Source: a virus. From it: 64,000 nt of DNA. The stretch covers positions 62,001-126,000 of IMG/VR virus record IMGVR_UViG_3300030329_006012; one strand, 5' to 3'. The position numbers and the translations under genes were made by a program. Of this stretch, positions 16,685 to 26,023 are shown in pieces (position 1 is the stretch's first letter; the number at the start of each line of letters is the position of its first letter). Below the pieces are notes generated by a model. That model was given only the letters and a program-made list of their open reading frames with translations. It did not search any database and was not told where the DNA came from.

Positions 16685-19600
16685 GTGTCAGATAACGACA
16701 ACAAATGGGAACAACCGGCAGCTCCTCCTCCCCCTCTGTTTACGGGTAAGAAAGAAAAAGACCTCGTAAAACAGGTGACTGATGAGGTCATTGAACGTGT
16801 TATTGGCACGTCCATACTTTACTACCCCATCAGCCTTGCACATTCAGATTACCATCCGCTCTATGGCGAGGCCATAAAGAAGACCTATCTGCCTCCCGTC
16901 CACGTAGAAGTGCTTGCAGAGTGGGAGGGCGAAGAGACAACCACTACGGGATTTGGCATAGATAAGAAATCTTCTGTGACCATTCACTTCCACAAGCGCC
17001 GCCTGACGGAAGATCAGAATTTATTCGTCCGAGAGGGAGATTTCATCCAATATGGCGAGCAGAAGTACGAGATCATCACCCTTGGGCAACCAAAGCAGCT
17101 ATTTGGCCAGCCAGACTCTAAGATAGAGATTTCGGCCAAGTGTATTCGCGCCAGAGACGGCACTTTCCCATCGGAAGCATACCCCAATCCGGAAGAAGAT
17201 GATCCGCGATTCACCGCACCACCAGCCTGCGATCCAGTTCATGAAATACGAGTTTTAACGGGAGATACCACATCTACTGGCGGCGCCGGAGAGCAGCCAT
17301 GCGAACAGGTCTACGAGAGACCCGGCACCCCGCCACCACCACTCTTTACAGGCAAGAAAGAGTCGAACTTGGTGAAGCAGGTCGGAGATGAACTACTAGA
17401 GAGGGTCATTGGCCAGCAAATAGTTTATTTTCCAATCTCTCTAGGAAACTCAGATTATCACGAGCTCTACGGAGAGTCAATAAATAAGACTTTTTTGCCA
17501 CCCATTAGGGTTTTCGCCGCCGTAGACTGGAAGGGCAGCGATACAACCACCACTAATTTTGGGATTGACAGGAAGTCCGAGATTGAGGTGAAGTTTCACA
17601 AGAGGCGCCTCACAGAAGACCAAAATCTCTTTGTCCGCGAAGGTGATTTTGTCCTCTATGGTAAAATATTGTATGAGATCGTTACAGTCGGCCAACCCAG
17701 ACTTCTTTTCGGAAAGATAGATGAGAAGTATGAGGTTGTTGCAAGCTGCATTAGGGCTAGAGAAGGAACTTTCAGGCTATCAGAGGTGCAGGGTACAGTT
17801 AGTGAGTTTGATCTTGATTCTGTAACGGCATGCGAAAATGCCAATCTCGTAATTCCCGACGGCGTTGATAATACCATGTCAAATGTTGGCGCTGGAGCAG
17901 GGGTATTTAAGAATAAGACAGGCATCAACTTTAACATGAAAACTTTGGTGGAGGGGGACAACATAACCCTCACTTCCACTGCAGATGAGATAACCATCAA
18001 TTCTGTTGGTGCAGGCGGTGATTGGGATGGACAGAGAGATGGCGACGCAGCGATTACGGGGTCTCTTGTAGTGACCGACTCCACCTTTTTTGGAGACGCC
18101 CTTAGCGACACTCACACGTTTACAGGCTCAATCCTCCAAACAGGCTCAGGTGGGACATCTATATTTAATGATGAAGTCCGCGTTGCGGGAAATTTTTCTG
18201 CATCGTATCTTTCTGGCGACGGCTCCGGCCTTACCGGAGTAACAGGAGATTGGGATGGTCAACACATTGGCAACGCAGCAATTACAGGTAGCTTAGAGGT
18301 CTTAAATTCAACCACTTTCGGGGCCCTCTCAACAGACGTACACAAATTCACAGGATCTCTTCAAATCGGTAGCGCATCGGCCCAACACGCATCTAACTTA
18401 TCTCACGGAGGCGTACCAGCCTTCGAGGTTAGAAACAATGGACAACTTAGAACTAAAAACGACGGCGCCAAAGGATTTGAATTCGTGTCCGAGAATACCC
18501 CCAACGGCGGCGGCGGCAATGTTGCCACATTTTATATGGGCGACACCGATCCCGAAAACCCGAAAGAGGTTATGCGATTGGACAGAGCCGGCGGCTTTTA
18601 TGGCAAAGAAGCTCTGCATCTTACGTCACAGGGCTCTGGAGACAACAGGGATGTCCGCATCGCCGGCGCCTTTGATGAGGCGGGCGGCCATGCCGGCATC
18701 TCTCCCTATTATGACGCTACTGACGACGGATTAACCGGCTCCATGCTTGGGAGAGCTCACAAGAGGTGGAAAGAGGTCCACGCGAGAACAGCGTCTTTTG
18801 AAGAAGCCCGAAAGGTGGTTCCAACCACCTCCATCAATCATCACGGCTACGAACCCTACCTGGCAAACCACAACTATCTAACAAACTTTACAGCATGGGG
18901 GAACCCTAGTGTCTATGACCCGCTTACCAACAACATACTGGCGCGAGGAGATATCAAATTTGATATAAGTAGAACAGTGTATGACTCGGCCGGAGTGGAG
19001 ATTGCAAGTGATGCCTCTGGCAATATTGCCTATCCCGCAGGTCCACTTAGCAATACTGGGCTTGGGCTCCCATTCGATGGGGTCTATCAACAGTTGTGCT
19101 GGAACCCGCTAACGGCGAGCACCGTCATTAAGACAAACATTGATTTCACTACTAACGAATACTATGGCCCGGCAACCTCATCTATAGTCTACTCTCTTGG
19201 GAAGGTGGTGGTCCACTATGCCTCTAACGCAACCGGATCGTCCGTATCGGGGAGAATAAGGAGATACGACAAGAACCTCAGCTCCTCATTTTGGCATCCA
19301 CTGGATAACCTGCAAGATATTTCCACAGATCCCAGATACACAATTCATATGCTGGATATCCCCAATTACAACTATATGGAGGAGCTAGAAATCTCTATAA
19401 CAGCATCTGAAAATGGCTACAATCTGGGCGGCGCCCCCTCTTATATGGCTATCTCGGAAATTGAGTGCTTCCTTGACAATCTCATTCCCTATAATCACAA
19501 TCTGCCCAAAATTGATGGATATAGCGACAATGCTATGTACGGCGACTTGGATATGCGAGGAGGGAATGATCAAAAGAATATCGTTTTAGATGCCAGCACC

Positions 19601-20464
19601 GGAGATATTACGATGTCTGGCACTCTTTCAACTCATGGGGTGACAATGAGGGGCCACATCCTGCCAGATGAGGACGACGTTTATGACATAGGATCGCCAT
19701 CTAAGCAGATTAGAGATATCTATGTGTCCACCGGATCGATCATTTTTGGCGGCACTCACGCGATAAGTATTGATCCCGAATCCAACGGCTTTTCCTTTGG
19801 TGTGGTGGACGGCGTAGATGTTCCAGCCGCTGGCTTTACTATACCGCAATTAACTAACGAAGAACTCTCCTCTTTGCAGCCCAAAAACGGAACAATGGTC
19901 TATGACACCACTCAGGAAAAATTCCTTTTTTGTCAAGGCGGAGAATGGCTCTCGCTGGGATCTCAATCCGGAGGAGGAGAACAACCTACGATTCCACGAG
20001 GATCGGGAATCCTCAGCCTGACGGATGATGGCGACGGCCCCAATCGTCAGCTGCTGGAGGAGTATGCGGAGAATTCTGTTAGTTATTCTGGGAAGAGTTT
20101 ATATTTGGCCAATGTATCGGGAATACCACTAGAAGCATTCAGCCAAGGTGCCAAGTTCTACTTTAATGAAGGTGGTGTGTGGCACCCATCCCACTTTTTC
20201 AGCAATGATAAGGTTGAGTATCAAGGCGATCCGATTTATCCTGATATGCAAGATATATTATCTCTCAATGGTGCATCCGCTGCAGATCGGGCAATTCTCA
20301 CCGGATTGGATCAAAATGCGTCATCTTACGGCGGCCGAGCTATTTACTTAGGTGCAACCGGAAGTGCTCCCATTGGAGTGTTTTCCCAAGAGAATAAATA
20401 CTACTTTAATGAAGGTGGGGTTTGGCATGCCAGCAGCTTCTATACACTGAAGGATGAGGATTAA
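16685..20464 (+). CDS. neck protein with duplicated gp14-like domain fused to appendage modules
   Basis: 1259 aa, GTG start with GGAGG upstream. Two copies of the same domain occupy residues about 12-165 and 215-370. Each has P-P-P-P-L-F-T-G-K-K-E, Y-Y-P-I-S-L or Y-F-P-I-S-L, F-H-K-R-R-L-T-E-D-Q-N-L-F-V-R-E-G-D-F and I-R-A-R-D/E-G-T-F. I relate it to gp14-type neck proteins. After these come fibre-like segments with T-H-T-F-T-G-S and V-H-K-F-T-G-S, a long beta region, and a C-terminal part with Y-F-N-E-G-G-V-W modules (two copies at about 1160 and 1240, plus F-L-F-C-Q-G-G-E-W at about 1080). The protein thus links the neck to the appendage family at 3225, 3817 and 8029. Whisker or collar fibre function is inferred. 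Confidence 0.65.
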   Translation: MSDNDNKWEQPAAPPPPLFTGKKEKDLVKQVTDEVIERVIGTSILYYPISLAHSDYHPLYGEAIKKTYLPPVHVEVLAEWEGEETTTTGFGIDKKSSVTIHFHKRRLTEDQNLFVREGDFIQYGEQKYEIITLGQPKQLFGQPDSKIEISAKCIRARDGTFPSEAYPNPEEDDPRFTAPPACDPVHEIRVLTGDTTSTGGAGEQPCEQVYERPGTPPPPLFTGKKESNLVKQVGDELLERVIGQQIVYFPISLGNSDYHELYGESINKTFLPPIRVFAAVDWKGSDTTTTNFGIDRKSEIEVKFHKRRLTEDQNLFVREGDFVLYGKILYEIVTVGQPRLLFGKIDEKYEVVASCIRAREGTFRLSEVQGTVSEFDLDSVTACENANLVIPDGVDNTMSNVGAGAGVFKNKTGINFNMKTLVEGDNITLTSTADEITINSVGAGGDWDGQRDGDAAITGSLVVTDSTFFGDALSDTHTFTGSILQTGSGGTSIFNDEVRVAGNFSASYLSGDGSGLTGVTGDWDGQHIGNAAITGSLEVLNSTTFGALSTDVHKFTGSLQIGSASAQHASNLSHGGVPAFEVRNNGQLRTKNDGAKGFEFVSENTPNGGGGNVATFYMGDTDPENPKEVMRLDRAGGFYGKEALHLTSQGSGDNRDVRIAGAFDEAGGHAGISPYYDATDDGLTGSMLGRAHKRWKEVHARTASFEEARKVVPTTSINHHGYEPYLANHNYLTNFTAWGNPSVYDPLTNNILARGDIKFDISRTVYDSAGVEIASDASGNIAYPAGPLSNTGLGLPFDGVYQQLCWNPLTASTVIKTNIDFTTNEYYGPATSSIVYSLGKVVVHYASNATGSSVSGRIRRYDKNLSSSFWHPLDNLQDISTDPRYTIHMLDIPNYNYMEELEISITASENGYNLGGAPSYMAISEIECFLDNLIPYNHNLPKIDGYSDNAMYGDLDMRGGNDQKNIVLDASTGDITMSGTLSTHGVTMRGHILPDEDDVYDIGSPSKQIRDIYVSTGSIIFGGTHAISIDPESNGFSFGVVDGVDVPAAGFTIPQLTNEELSSLQPKNGTMVYDTTQEKFLFCQGGEWLSLGSQSGGGEQPTIPRGSGILSLTDDGDGPNRQLLEEYAENSVSYSGKSLYLANVSGIPLEAFSQGAKFYFNEGGVWHPSHFFSNDKVEYQGDPIYPDMQDILSLNGASAADRAILTGLDQNASSYGGRAIYLGATGSAPIGVFSQENKYYFNEGGVWHASSFYTLKDED

Positions 20465-20466
20465 TA

Positions 20467-21288
20467 ATGGCAGAAGAAAAAGATAATAATAACGTTGTTG
20501 CTCTGGAGCCATCAACCATAGAGACTGTTGACTTGGCTATGTTTGAGTGGTTGAACGAGAACATGGATTTACATACCACTTCTAATCGCGGCTACAACAA
20601 GGTTCCGGTAATCTGGGTGTCTGCAGAGAGAGCCTTTCAGTCAAAGCGAAGCAGGGACATGAGGGACAAGGAAGGCGCCCTGATCCTGCCGCTGATCTCG
20701 CTAGAAAGAAACGGATTCCAGAAGGATCCGGCCATCAAAGGGGTTGCCTGGGCAAATGTGCCCCCAAATCCAGATGTTAAGGGCGGCGCCTTTACAATTA
20801 CTAGAGAAATTAAACAAAACAAAACGGCCAATTTTGCTAATGCCGACGCTAAAAAGCAAACTGGTCAAATAAATTTTCCGAGGAAGAACAAAAAAATTGT
20901 TTACGAAACCATTTCAATTCCTTTTCCCGTCTCTATTAATGTTAATTACGCCATTAAGATTCGTACAGAATACCAGCAGCAGATGAACGACTTGTTGCAA
21001 CCCTTTATGACTCGCACTGGAAATATCGACTATTTTAAGATCAAAAAAGACGGCCATGTTTATGAGGCGTTTATAGATGGAGATTTCACCTCCGAGAGCA
21101 ATGTTGAGGATATGGGCGAGGACGAGAGAATGTATGAGGCCGAAGTGGGGGTCCGAGTTTTAGCATATCTCGTCGGAGAAGGCTCTAATCAGGAGAAACC
21201 CTTTGTGGTTCGTCGAGAAAACGCTGTTGAGATCAAAATTCCTCGTGAAAGAGCCATGCTTGGTGAAGACGATTTTGATCTTTTGTAG
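20467..21288 (+). CDS. proximal tail sheath stabiliser / tail terminator (T4 gp15-like)
   Basis: 273 aa, 2 nt after the previous stop. Features shared with gp15-type proteins are an N-terminal K-V-P-V-I-W-V-S-A-E-R-A-F segment, a central Y-E-T-I-S-I-P-F-P-V-S-I-N-V-N-Y strand, I-R-T-E-Y-Q-Q-Q-M-N-D-L-L-Q-P-F and an R-M-Y-E-A-E-V-G-V-R-V-L-A-Y-L segment. In T4 the hexameric gp15 caps the tail tube and sheath and joins the head. Length is the same as T4 gp15 (about 272 aa). Gene order neck-terminator-sheath-tube supports the call. Confidence 0.75.
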   Translation: MAEEKDNNNVVALEPSTIETVDLAMFEWLNENMDLHTTSNRGYNKVPVIWVSAERAFQSKRSRDMRDKEGALILPLISLERNGFQKDPAIKGVAWANVPPNPDVKGGAFTITREIKQNKTANFANADAKKQTGQINFPRKNKKIVYETISIPFPVSINVNYAIKIRTEYQQQMNDLLQPFMTRTGNIDYFKIKKDGHVYEAFIDGDFTSESNVEDMGEDERMYEAEVGVRVLAYLVGEGSNQEKPFVVRRENAVEIKIPRERAMLGEDDFDLL

Positions 21289-21345
21289 AAAAAACCCACC
21301 TAATACTCATAAAAAACACTTTTTCGGCTTTTGAAACTATTAAAC

Positions 21346-21355
21346 ACTAATTAAT
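21346..21355 (+). promoter_or_regulatory. candidate late promoter motif (ACTAATTAAT)
   Basis: 61 nt before the sheath ATG, with TATAAT at 21360-21365 only 4 nt downstream. No -35 box is visible at the normal distance. Confidence 0.45.
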
Positions 21356-21415
21356 ATGGTATATAATAGTGTCATGGTTGTATCTGCAATCAGACCCAAA
21401 GAGGAGAACTCAAAG

Positions 21416-24229
21416 ATGTCAGCAAAAAAGTTTAGATTCGTATCCCCTGGAATTTTCTTGAATGAGATTGATAAATCTCTTTTACCAAAAGAGGGAGCCC
21501 CAGTTGGGCCCGTCGTTATTGGACGTACTGAGCGAGGTCCTGGCCTCCGACCCGTCACCGTTAACTCATTTTTGGAATTTACCCAGATTTTTGGAAACCC
21601 AATCCCCGGTGGCAACACCAGCGATGTTTGGAGAAATGGCAACCGGACGAGTCCGACTTATGCTTCCTATGCCGCACGTGCATGGTTGAAGAACGGCACC
21701 CCCCTGACTGTTGTTCGGGTTCTCGGAGCAGCCAGTCCAGATGCCGACCCGACCACTGGAGTAGCCGGCTGGAAAACAGAGAATTCACCAAACGTATTAG
21801 CTTCCGACAACGGAGGCGCCTTCGGCCTTTTCGTTTCCCCGCAAGTCCCATCAGGCGCAGACCCCATCAACGGAACATTGGCAGCCATCTGGTATCTTGA
21901 TCAAGGATCAATCAGGCTCGCTGGCGAAGGACAGAGCGGTAGCACTGTCGGTGCCTCCGGCTCCGGCGCTGGCCAACTGGTCAAGTGCAACGGTTCAGAT
22001 TTCCAGTTTAAGGCGATTATCACAAATGCTGAAGATAATTCAGTCTTAACCTCATCTTTTAATTTCGATGCATCTTCCGACAAGTATATCAGAAAAGTGT
22101 TTAGCACGAACCCAACTCTTTTGGGCTCAGATAATGGCTCTCCGATTGAATATTTTCTTGGAGAGAGCTTCGACTCTAGTTTGAAAAAGACCCTTCCTGC
22201 CAGCGCCGCTGGAGCAGAAGGATCAATGGCGTTTATTGTCGCCCTTAAAGGTGCAGACGACCGCCAAAAGGATTCCCAACCCGCAGAGAGCGGGATGGTG
22301 ATTTCCCAAACGACAGGAGATCCAGGCGAGGCTCTTGAGCCAAAAGACCTTTTTAAATTTGTCGCCTTAGACAGCGGAGAGTGGATTAACTCTAACGTGA
22401 AGGTTTCGATTCGAGACATCGCCCCCTCGACAAACCCCGACTTCTCCCCCTTCGGGACTTTTACTGTCGAGGTGAGAGACGCAAGAGACACTGATGCAAA
22501 GAAGGTTGTACTGGAGACATTTTCCGGATGTAATCTTGATCCTGATTCCACGAACTATATCGGCGCCAAGATTGGCAACAAATATGCTACTTGGAATTCC
22601 ACTGATCGCCGCTTCACTGAGTTTGGAGATTACGACAACAAATCCGCCTATATTTATGTTGATACATCCATTCTAGACAACAAGCATCCGGGCGAAACAC
22701 TTTTGCCTTTCGGATTTAAAGGTCCGTCGACCTACGCTGACTTAACGGGCGTCATCAACACAAGTCTTGGGGATTTCGGCGAAGTAGATATTCCACACGC
22801 ACCGAGCAACACTTTTGTGTCCGGCGGTGGTGGAGCAAACAATCCACTTACCATGTCAGGCCCTCAGATGTCGCTTCGATTAAGCAGTTCAACGGGCGGC
22901 TTTTCCGATCCTACGGACGCTTATTGGGGTGTCACCACCGATGCCCCAGGTACTACAGTGTTTGACGGCTCCTACGCAGACATGGCAGGAATGCTGCCGA
23001 GCGTTAATGATGACTACATAAAAGCGGATACTTTTACGTTTTCGCTGGACAATGTTACATATGTTTCTAGTTCAACTACTGGTATTGTAGAGTGGCAGGC
23101 TCGGTATGGTTCCGATCTCTATGAAAATGACCTCTCTATTAATGCAGGGGGCGACACACCAGACGGACCACTCAGTGCCAGTTACGAGAATGTTCTTAAC
23201 GCCGGCCTGAATCGCTTTACGATGCCAATGGTTGGCGGATTCGATGGTCTCGACATCAAACACCGCGACCCACTTTCCAATGCTATCCTCAGCGAGAAGG
23301 ACGAATTAACGAGCTATGCCTTTAACTCGATTAAGAGATCTATTGACAGCGTTTCAGACCCAGAGGTGGTAGAGATGAATGTTGCCACCGTTCCTGGTGT
23401 CACCAACGAGTCACTAACCAACCATCTTGTGCAGGTTTGTGAAACCAGAGCAGATTGCTTAGCCATCATTGACCTACCAGGAGGCTACGAGACAGAATAT
23501 GAGTCATCCGCAGAAGCCTCAGAAAGAGTAGGCAGTGTTGATGCTACTGTCACAGCCCTCAAAAACAGAGCCATGAATAGCAGTTATGCATGCTCTTACT
23601 ATCCTTGGGTACAGTCAAAGGATGAATTCGGCTCAGGAAAGGTACTGTGGCTTCCACCGTCAGTGGCAGCTTTGGGTACTTTCGCCAGCAATGACCGAAA
23701 GTCAGCCCCTTGGTTTGCTCCCGCAGGATTCACTCGCGGCGGACTTTCCGACGGTGCAGCAGGTATTCCGGTAATTGGAGTACGTGAACACTTAACTCGC
23801 AAAATGCGAGATAAACTGTATGACAACAATGTTAACCCAATTGCTAAATTTCCAGCAGAAGGGATTGTTATTTTTGGACAAAAGACGATGCAGGCAGTTC
23901 CATCTGCCCTTGATCGCGTGAATGTTCGACGTATGCTCTTGCACGTCAAGAAGGGAATCTCAAACATTTCCTCTACCCTATTATTTGACCAGAACGTTAA
24001 AACAACCTGGGCAAGATTCTTGGGCGAAGCAGAGCCTTTCTTGAGAGATGTTCAGGCCCAACTGGGTTTGACTGAATACAAGATTGTTTTGGATGAAACC
24101 ACTACCACTCCAGACTTAATAGATCGCAACATTATGTATGCAAAAATCTTCTTGAAGCCTGCACGATCAATCGAGTTTATCGCAATTGATTTTGTAATTC
24201 AAAGAACTGGAGCATCTTTTGAAGATTAA
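21416..24229 (+). CDS. tail sheath protein (T4 gp18-like)
   Basis: 937 aa from the ATG at 21416, which follows GAGGAG; an in-frame ATG 60 nt upstream lacks a ribosome binding site and overlaps the promoter region. It begins K-K-F-R-F-V-S-P-G-I-F-L-N-E-I-D, the usual sheath start. The conserved C-terminal region (about 730-930) contains P-W-F-A-P-A-G-F-T-R-G, V-N-V-R-R-M-L-L-H-V-K-K-G-I and A-R-S-I-E-F-I-A-I-D-F. It is larger than T4 gp18 (659 aa), with an expanded variable middle domain that would face outward. The contractile sheath shows that this is a myovirus. Confidence 0.93.
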   Translation: MSAKKFRFVSPGIFLNEIDKSLLPKEGAPVGPVVIGRTERGPGLRPVTVNSFLEFTQIFGNPIPGGNTSDVWRNGNRTSPTYASYAARAWLKNGTPLTVVRVLGAASPDADPTTGVAGWKTENSPNVLASDNGGAFGLFVSPQVPSGADPINGTLAAIWYLDQGSIRLAGEGQSGSTVGASGSGAGQLVKCNGSDFQFKAIITNAEDNSVLTSSFNFDASSDKYIRKVFSTNPTLLGSDNGSPIEYFLGESFDSSLKKTLPASAAGAEGSMAFIVALKGADDRQKDSQPAESGMVISQTTGDPGEALEPKDLFKFVALDSGEWINSNVKVSIRDIAPSTNPDFSPFGTFTVEVRDARDTDAKKVVLETFSGCNLDPDSTNYIGAKIGNKYATWNSTDRRFTEFGDYDNKSAYIYVDTSILDNKHPGETLLPFGFKGPSTYADLTGVINTSLGDFGEVDIPHAPSNTFVSGGGGANNPLTMSGPQMSLRLSSSTGGFSDPTDAYWGVTTDAPGTTVFDGSYADMAGMLPSVNDDYIKADTFTFSLDNVTYVSSSTTGIVEWQARYGSDLYENDLSINAGGDTPDGPLSASYENVLNAGLNRFTMPMVGGFDGLDIKHRDPLSNAILSEKDELTSYAFNSIKRSIDSVSDPEVVEMNVATVPGVTNESLTNHLVQVCETRADCLAIIDLPGGYETEYESSAEASERVGSVDATVTALKNRAMNSSYACSYYPWVQSKDEFGSGKVLWLPPSVAALGTFASNDRKSAPWFAPAGFTRGGLSDGAAGIPVIGVREHLTRKMRDKLYDNNVNPIAKFPAEGIVIFGQKTMQAVPSALDRVNVRRMLLHVKKGISNISSTLLFDQNVKTTWARFLGEAEPFLRDVQAQLGLTEYKIVLDETTTTPDLIDRNIMYAKIFLKPARSIEFIAIDFVIQRTGASFED

Positions 24230-24241
24230 AGGTTAAATGGT

Positions 24242-24251
24242 ACTATTTATT
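24242..24251 (+). promoter_or_regulatory. candidate late promoter motif (ACTATTTATT)
   Basis: 34 nt before the tail tube ATG, between the sheath stop and the tube ribosome binding site (AAGGAG). Confidence 0.45.
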
Positions 24252-24284
24252 TGTGAAGAATAATTCATAAGGAGAACTTAAAAA

Positions 24285-24854
24285 ATGGCAAACTTTTGGA
24301 CAAGCCCCAACCGAGACCCGAAAAGGGCATATAGATTTTTAGTCAACTTGGCAGCATTTGACGGAGGCGCACAGTGGTACGCTAAGTCAGCAACGAAGCC
24401 AAAGTTCACCGTTACGAATCAAGAGCACAAATACATCAATCATACGTTTAATTATCCTGGCCGAGTAACGTGGGAGCCGATCACCATTACAATTGTTGAT
24501 CCTGTCGATCCCAACGCCGCTCGCCAAGCCGCAGAAATCCTCCAAGCATCCGGCTATTATATTCCGGGTAATGAAAACGCACCTATTACAACCATTAATA
24601 AGAAAGACGCCACCGAAGCCATGAAGCGTGTAGAAATCATGCAGATTGGAGAAAATGGCGACGATATTTTGGAAAAATGGGTGTTAAACAATGCTTGGAT
24701 TGAGACAATCAATTTCAGCGACTTGGACTATGAGTCTGATGAACTGACCACTATTGAGCTCACTATCCGCTATGACTGGGCAGAGTTAGAAGTTACCGAC
24801 GCAGACGGCACCACGACTCCTTATTTTACGACCAACAATAATCCCGGCGCATAA
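24285..24854 (+). CDS. tail tube protein (T4 gp19-like)
   Basis: 189 aa, near the 163 of T4 gp19. It starts with F-W-T-S-P-N-R-D-P-K-R-A-Y-R-F-L-V. The rest is an even beta pattern with N-H-T-F-N-Y-P-G-R-V-T-W-E-P-I and W-V-L-N-N-A-W-I. These are standard tube features (the P-G-x-x-x-W-E-P-I box is typical). It polymerises as stacked hexameric rings inside the sheath. It has its own promoter motif and a good ribosome binding site, as expected for an abundant protein. Confidence 0.9.
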   Translation: MANFWTSPNRDPKRAYRFLVNLAAFDGGAQWYAKSATKPKFTVTNQEHKYINHTFNYPGRVTWEPITITIVDPVDPNAARQAAEILQASGYYIPGNENAPITTINKKDATEAMKRVEIMQIGENGDDILEKWVLNNAWIETINFSDLDYESDELTTIELTIRYDWAELEVTDADGTTTPYFTTNNNPGA

Positions 24855-24870
24855 GAGAAAGGGGTGACTA

Positions 24871-25770
24871 ATGTCATCAACTAGAAATAACCAAGCGAGG
24901 CTCGACACTACTTCAGTGGACGAGGCTCCGCAACCCGCTAAAGAAACGAAAAAAGAACAGGCAGCATCGTTGAGCTTTGCTGTACCTACTGAATTTGTTG
25001 ACTTACCATCTCGCGGCCTGTACTATCCGGAAGGCCACCCACTTCACGGTGTGGAGAGTATTGAGATCAAACATATGACTGCCAAAGAAGAAGATATCCT
25101 GTCTTCTGAGACGCTGATCAAAAAAGGCGTCGCAATAGACAGGATGTTACAAAGTGTAATGATTGATAAGGCCATTAAAATTTCCGACATGTTGATCGGT
25201 GATAAGAACGCCCTCACAGTCGCCGCTCGCGTTACTGGCTATGGTGCCGAGTATGAAACTCGCCTTGCATGCCCATCTTGCGATTCTGAGCAGGAGTTCG
25301 AATTTGACTTGGGCGATCTTGAATTTGTTGGGGCATCTTTTGACGATAGAAGTGAATTAAACAATCTTCTCGACGGGGTGGAAATCACCGACGACAACAC
25401 ATTCATTATCACGCTACCAAAAAGTAATCACAGTGTGGAATTAAAAATGCTCACAGGAGCAGACGAAGATAAACTTAATAAATTCCAAAATAAAAAGATT
25501 AAATCCCAGAAGGACAAGCTTCTTCCGACTACCTTGTTGACAGATACCTTAAAAATGGTCATCATCAGTGTCTCCGGGGTTAAGAGCCGAGATCAGATCA
25601 ACCAGTTTGTTGATAATATGCCGGCGATGGACTCTCGGTATCTGAGAGGGGTATACCAGAAGTTGGCGCCAAACATTGACATGACCCAGACGTTTGTCTG
25701 TGGAGATTGTGGACACGAGCAGGACCTGGAGGTTCCTGTTACTACGGACTTTTTTTGGCCTAGACAGTGA
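24871..25770 (+). CDS. baseplate / tail assembly protein (T4 gp26-like) with zinc-binding Cys pairs
   Basis: 299 aa. Residues about 40-100 carry V-D-L-P-S-R-G-L-Y-Y-P, I-E-I-K-H-M-T-A-K-E-E-D-I-L and V-A-R-V-T-G-Y-G, the core pattern of T4 gp26-type baseplate proteins. C-P-S-C (about 134-137) and C-G-D-C (about 275-278) may bind zinc. T4 gp26 is a baseplate hub component. It lies between tube and tape measure, where other tailed phages carry frameshifted tail-assembly chaperones. Its last codons contain a seven-T run where a +1 shift would continue into the overlapping 25694-25945 frame. Confidence 0.75.
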   Translation: MSSTRNNQARLDTTSVDEAPQPAKETKKEQAASLSFAVPTEFVDLPSRGLYYPEGHPLHGVESIEIKHMTAKEEDILSSETLIKKGVAIDRMLQSVMIDKAIKISDMLIGDKNALTVAARVTGYGAEYETRLACPSCDSEQEFEFDLGDLEFVGASFDDRSELNNLLDGVEITDDNTFIITLPKSNHSVELKMLTGADEDKLNKFQNKKIKSQKDKLLPTTLLTDTLKMVIISVSGVKSRDQINQFVDNMPAMDSRYLRGVYQKLAPNIDMTQTFVCGDCGHEQDLEVPVTTDFFWPRQ

Positions 25771-25945
25771 GTATATTGAATCTGTTTATGAGGAAATTTT
25801 CGCTCTAAAGTATCACGGTAATTGGGCATTTGCTGAAGCTTACACACTTCCTGTCCAGATCCGCCGATGGTTCCTCAGAAGACTTCAGAAGCAAAAAGTT
25901 ATGGAAAACGAGGCCGCTGAGAATGCGTCCAGGGGAAGAAGATAG
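25694..25945 (+). CDS. gp51-like baseplate assembly protein or frameshift extension of gp26-like gene
   Basis: This frame overlaps the gp26-like gene by 77 nt. The conserved-looking part starts at F-F-G-L-D-S-E-Y-I-E-S-V-Y-E-E-I-F, right at the T7 run (25750-25756), and continues with Y-H-G-N-W-A-F-A-E-A-Y-T-L-P and I-R-R-W-F-L-R-R-L. There is no ATG; TTG 25694 or GTG 25700/25709 are the only possible starts and all lie inside the gp26-like coding region. Either a weak internal start makes a small gp51-like protein (T4 gp51 helps hub assembly), or ribosomes enter by +1 slippage on TTT-T. The product after a shift would be about 357 aa. Confidence 0.6.
   Translation: MSVEIVDTSRTWRFLLLRTFFGLDSEYIESVYEEIFALKYHGNWAFAEAYTLPVQIRRWFLRRLQKQKVMENEAAENASRGRR
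25750..25756 (+). promoter_or_regulatory. seven-T run, candidate +1 slippage site
   Basis: In the gp26-like frame the codons are GAC TTT TTT TGG. A tRNA-Phe on the second TTT (25753-25755) can re-pair one base forward (25754-25756) with perfect match, after which GGC CTA GAC continues the overlapping frame. A Shine-Dalgarno-like GGAGG (25728-25732) lies 17 nt upstream. A homopolymer sequencing error would give the same picture. Confidence 0.4.
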
Positions 25946-25983
25946 AGAGAGATTTTATAAGTCCTCTCTATTTTGCTTTATAT

Positions 25984-25993
25984 ACTAATTATT
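25984..25993 (+). promoter_or_regulatory. candidate late promoter motif (ACTAATTATT)
   Basis: 31 nt before the ATG at 26024, with TATAAT at 26000-26005 and GGAGG next to the start. Confidence 0.45.
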
Positions 25994-26023
25994 AAGTGTT
26001 ATAATACCATTGGAGGTTTTACA

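Noticed and set aside
25750-25756. Treating the T7 run as a certain frameshift site
   Set aside because: A single-base error in a homopolymer would mimic it; kept only as a candidate.
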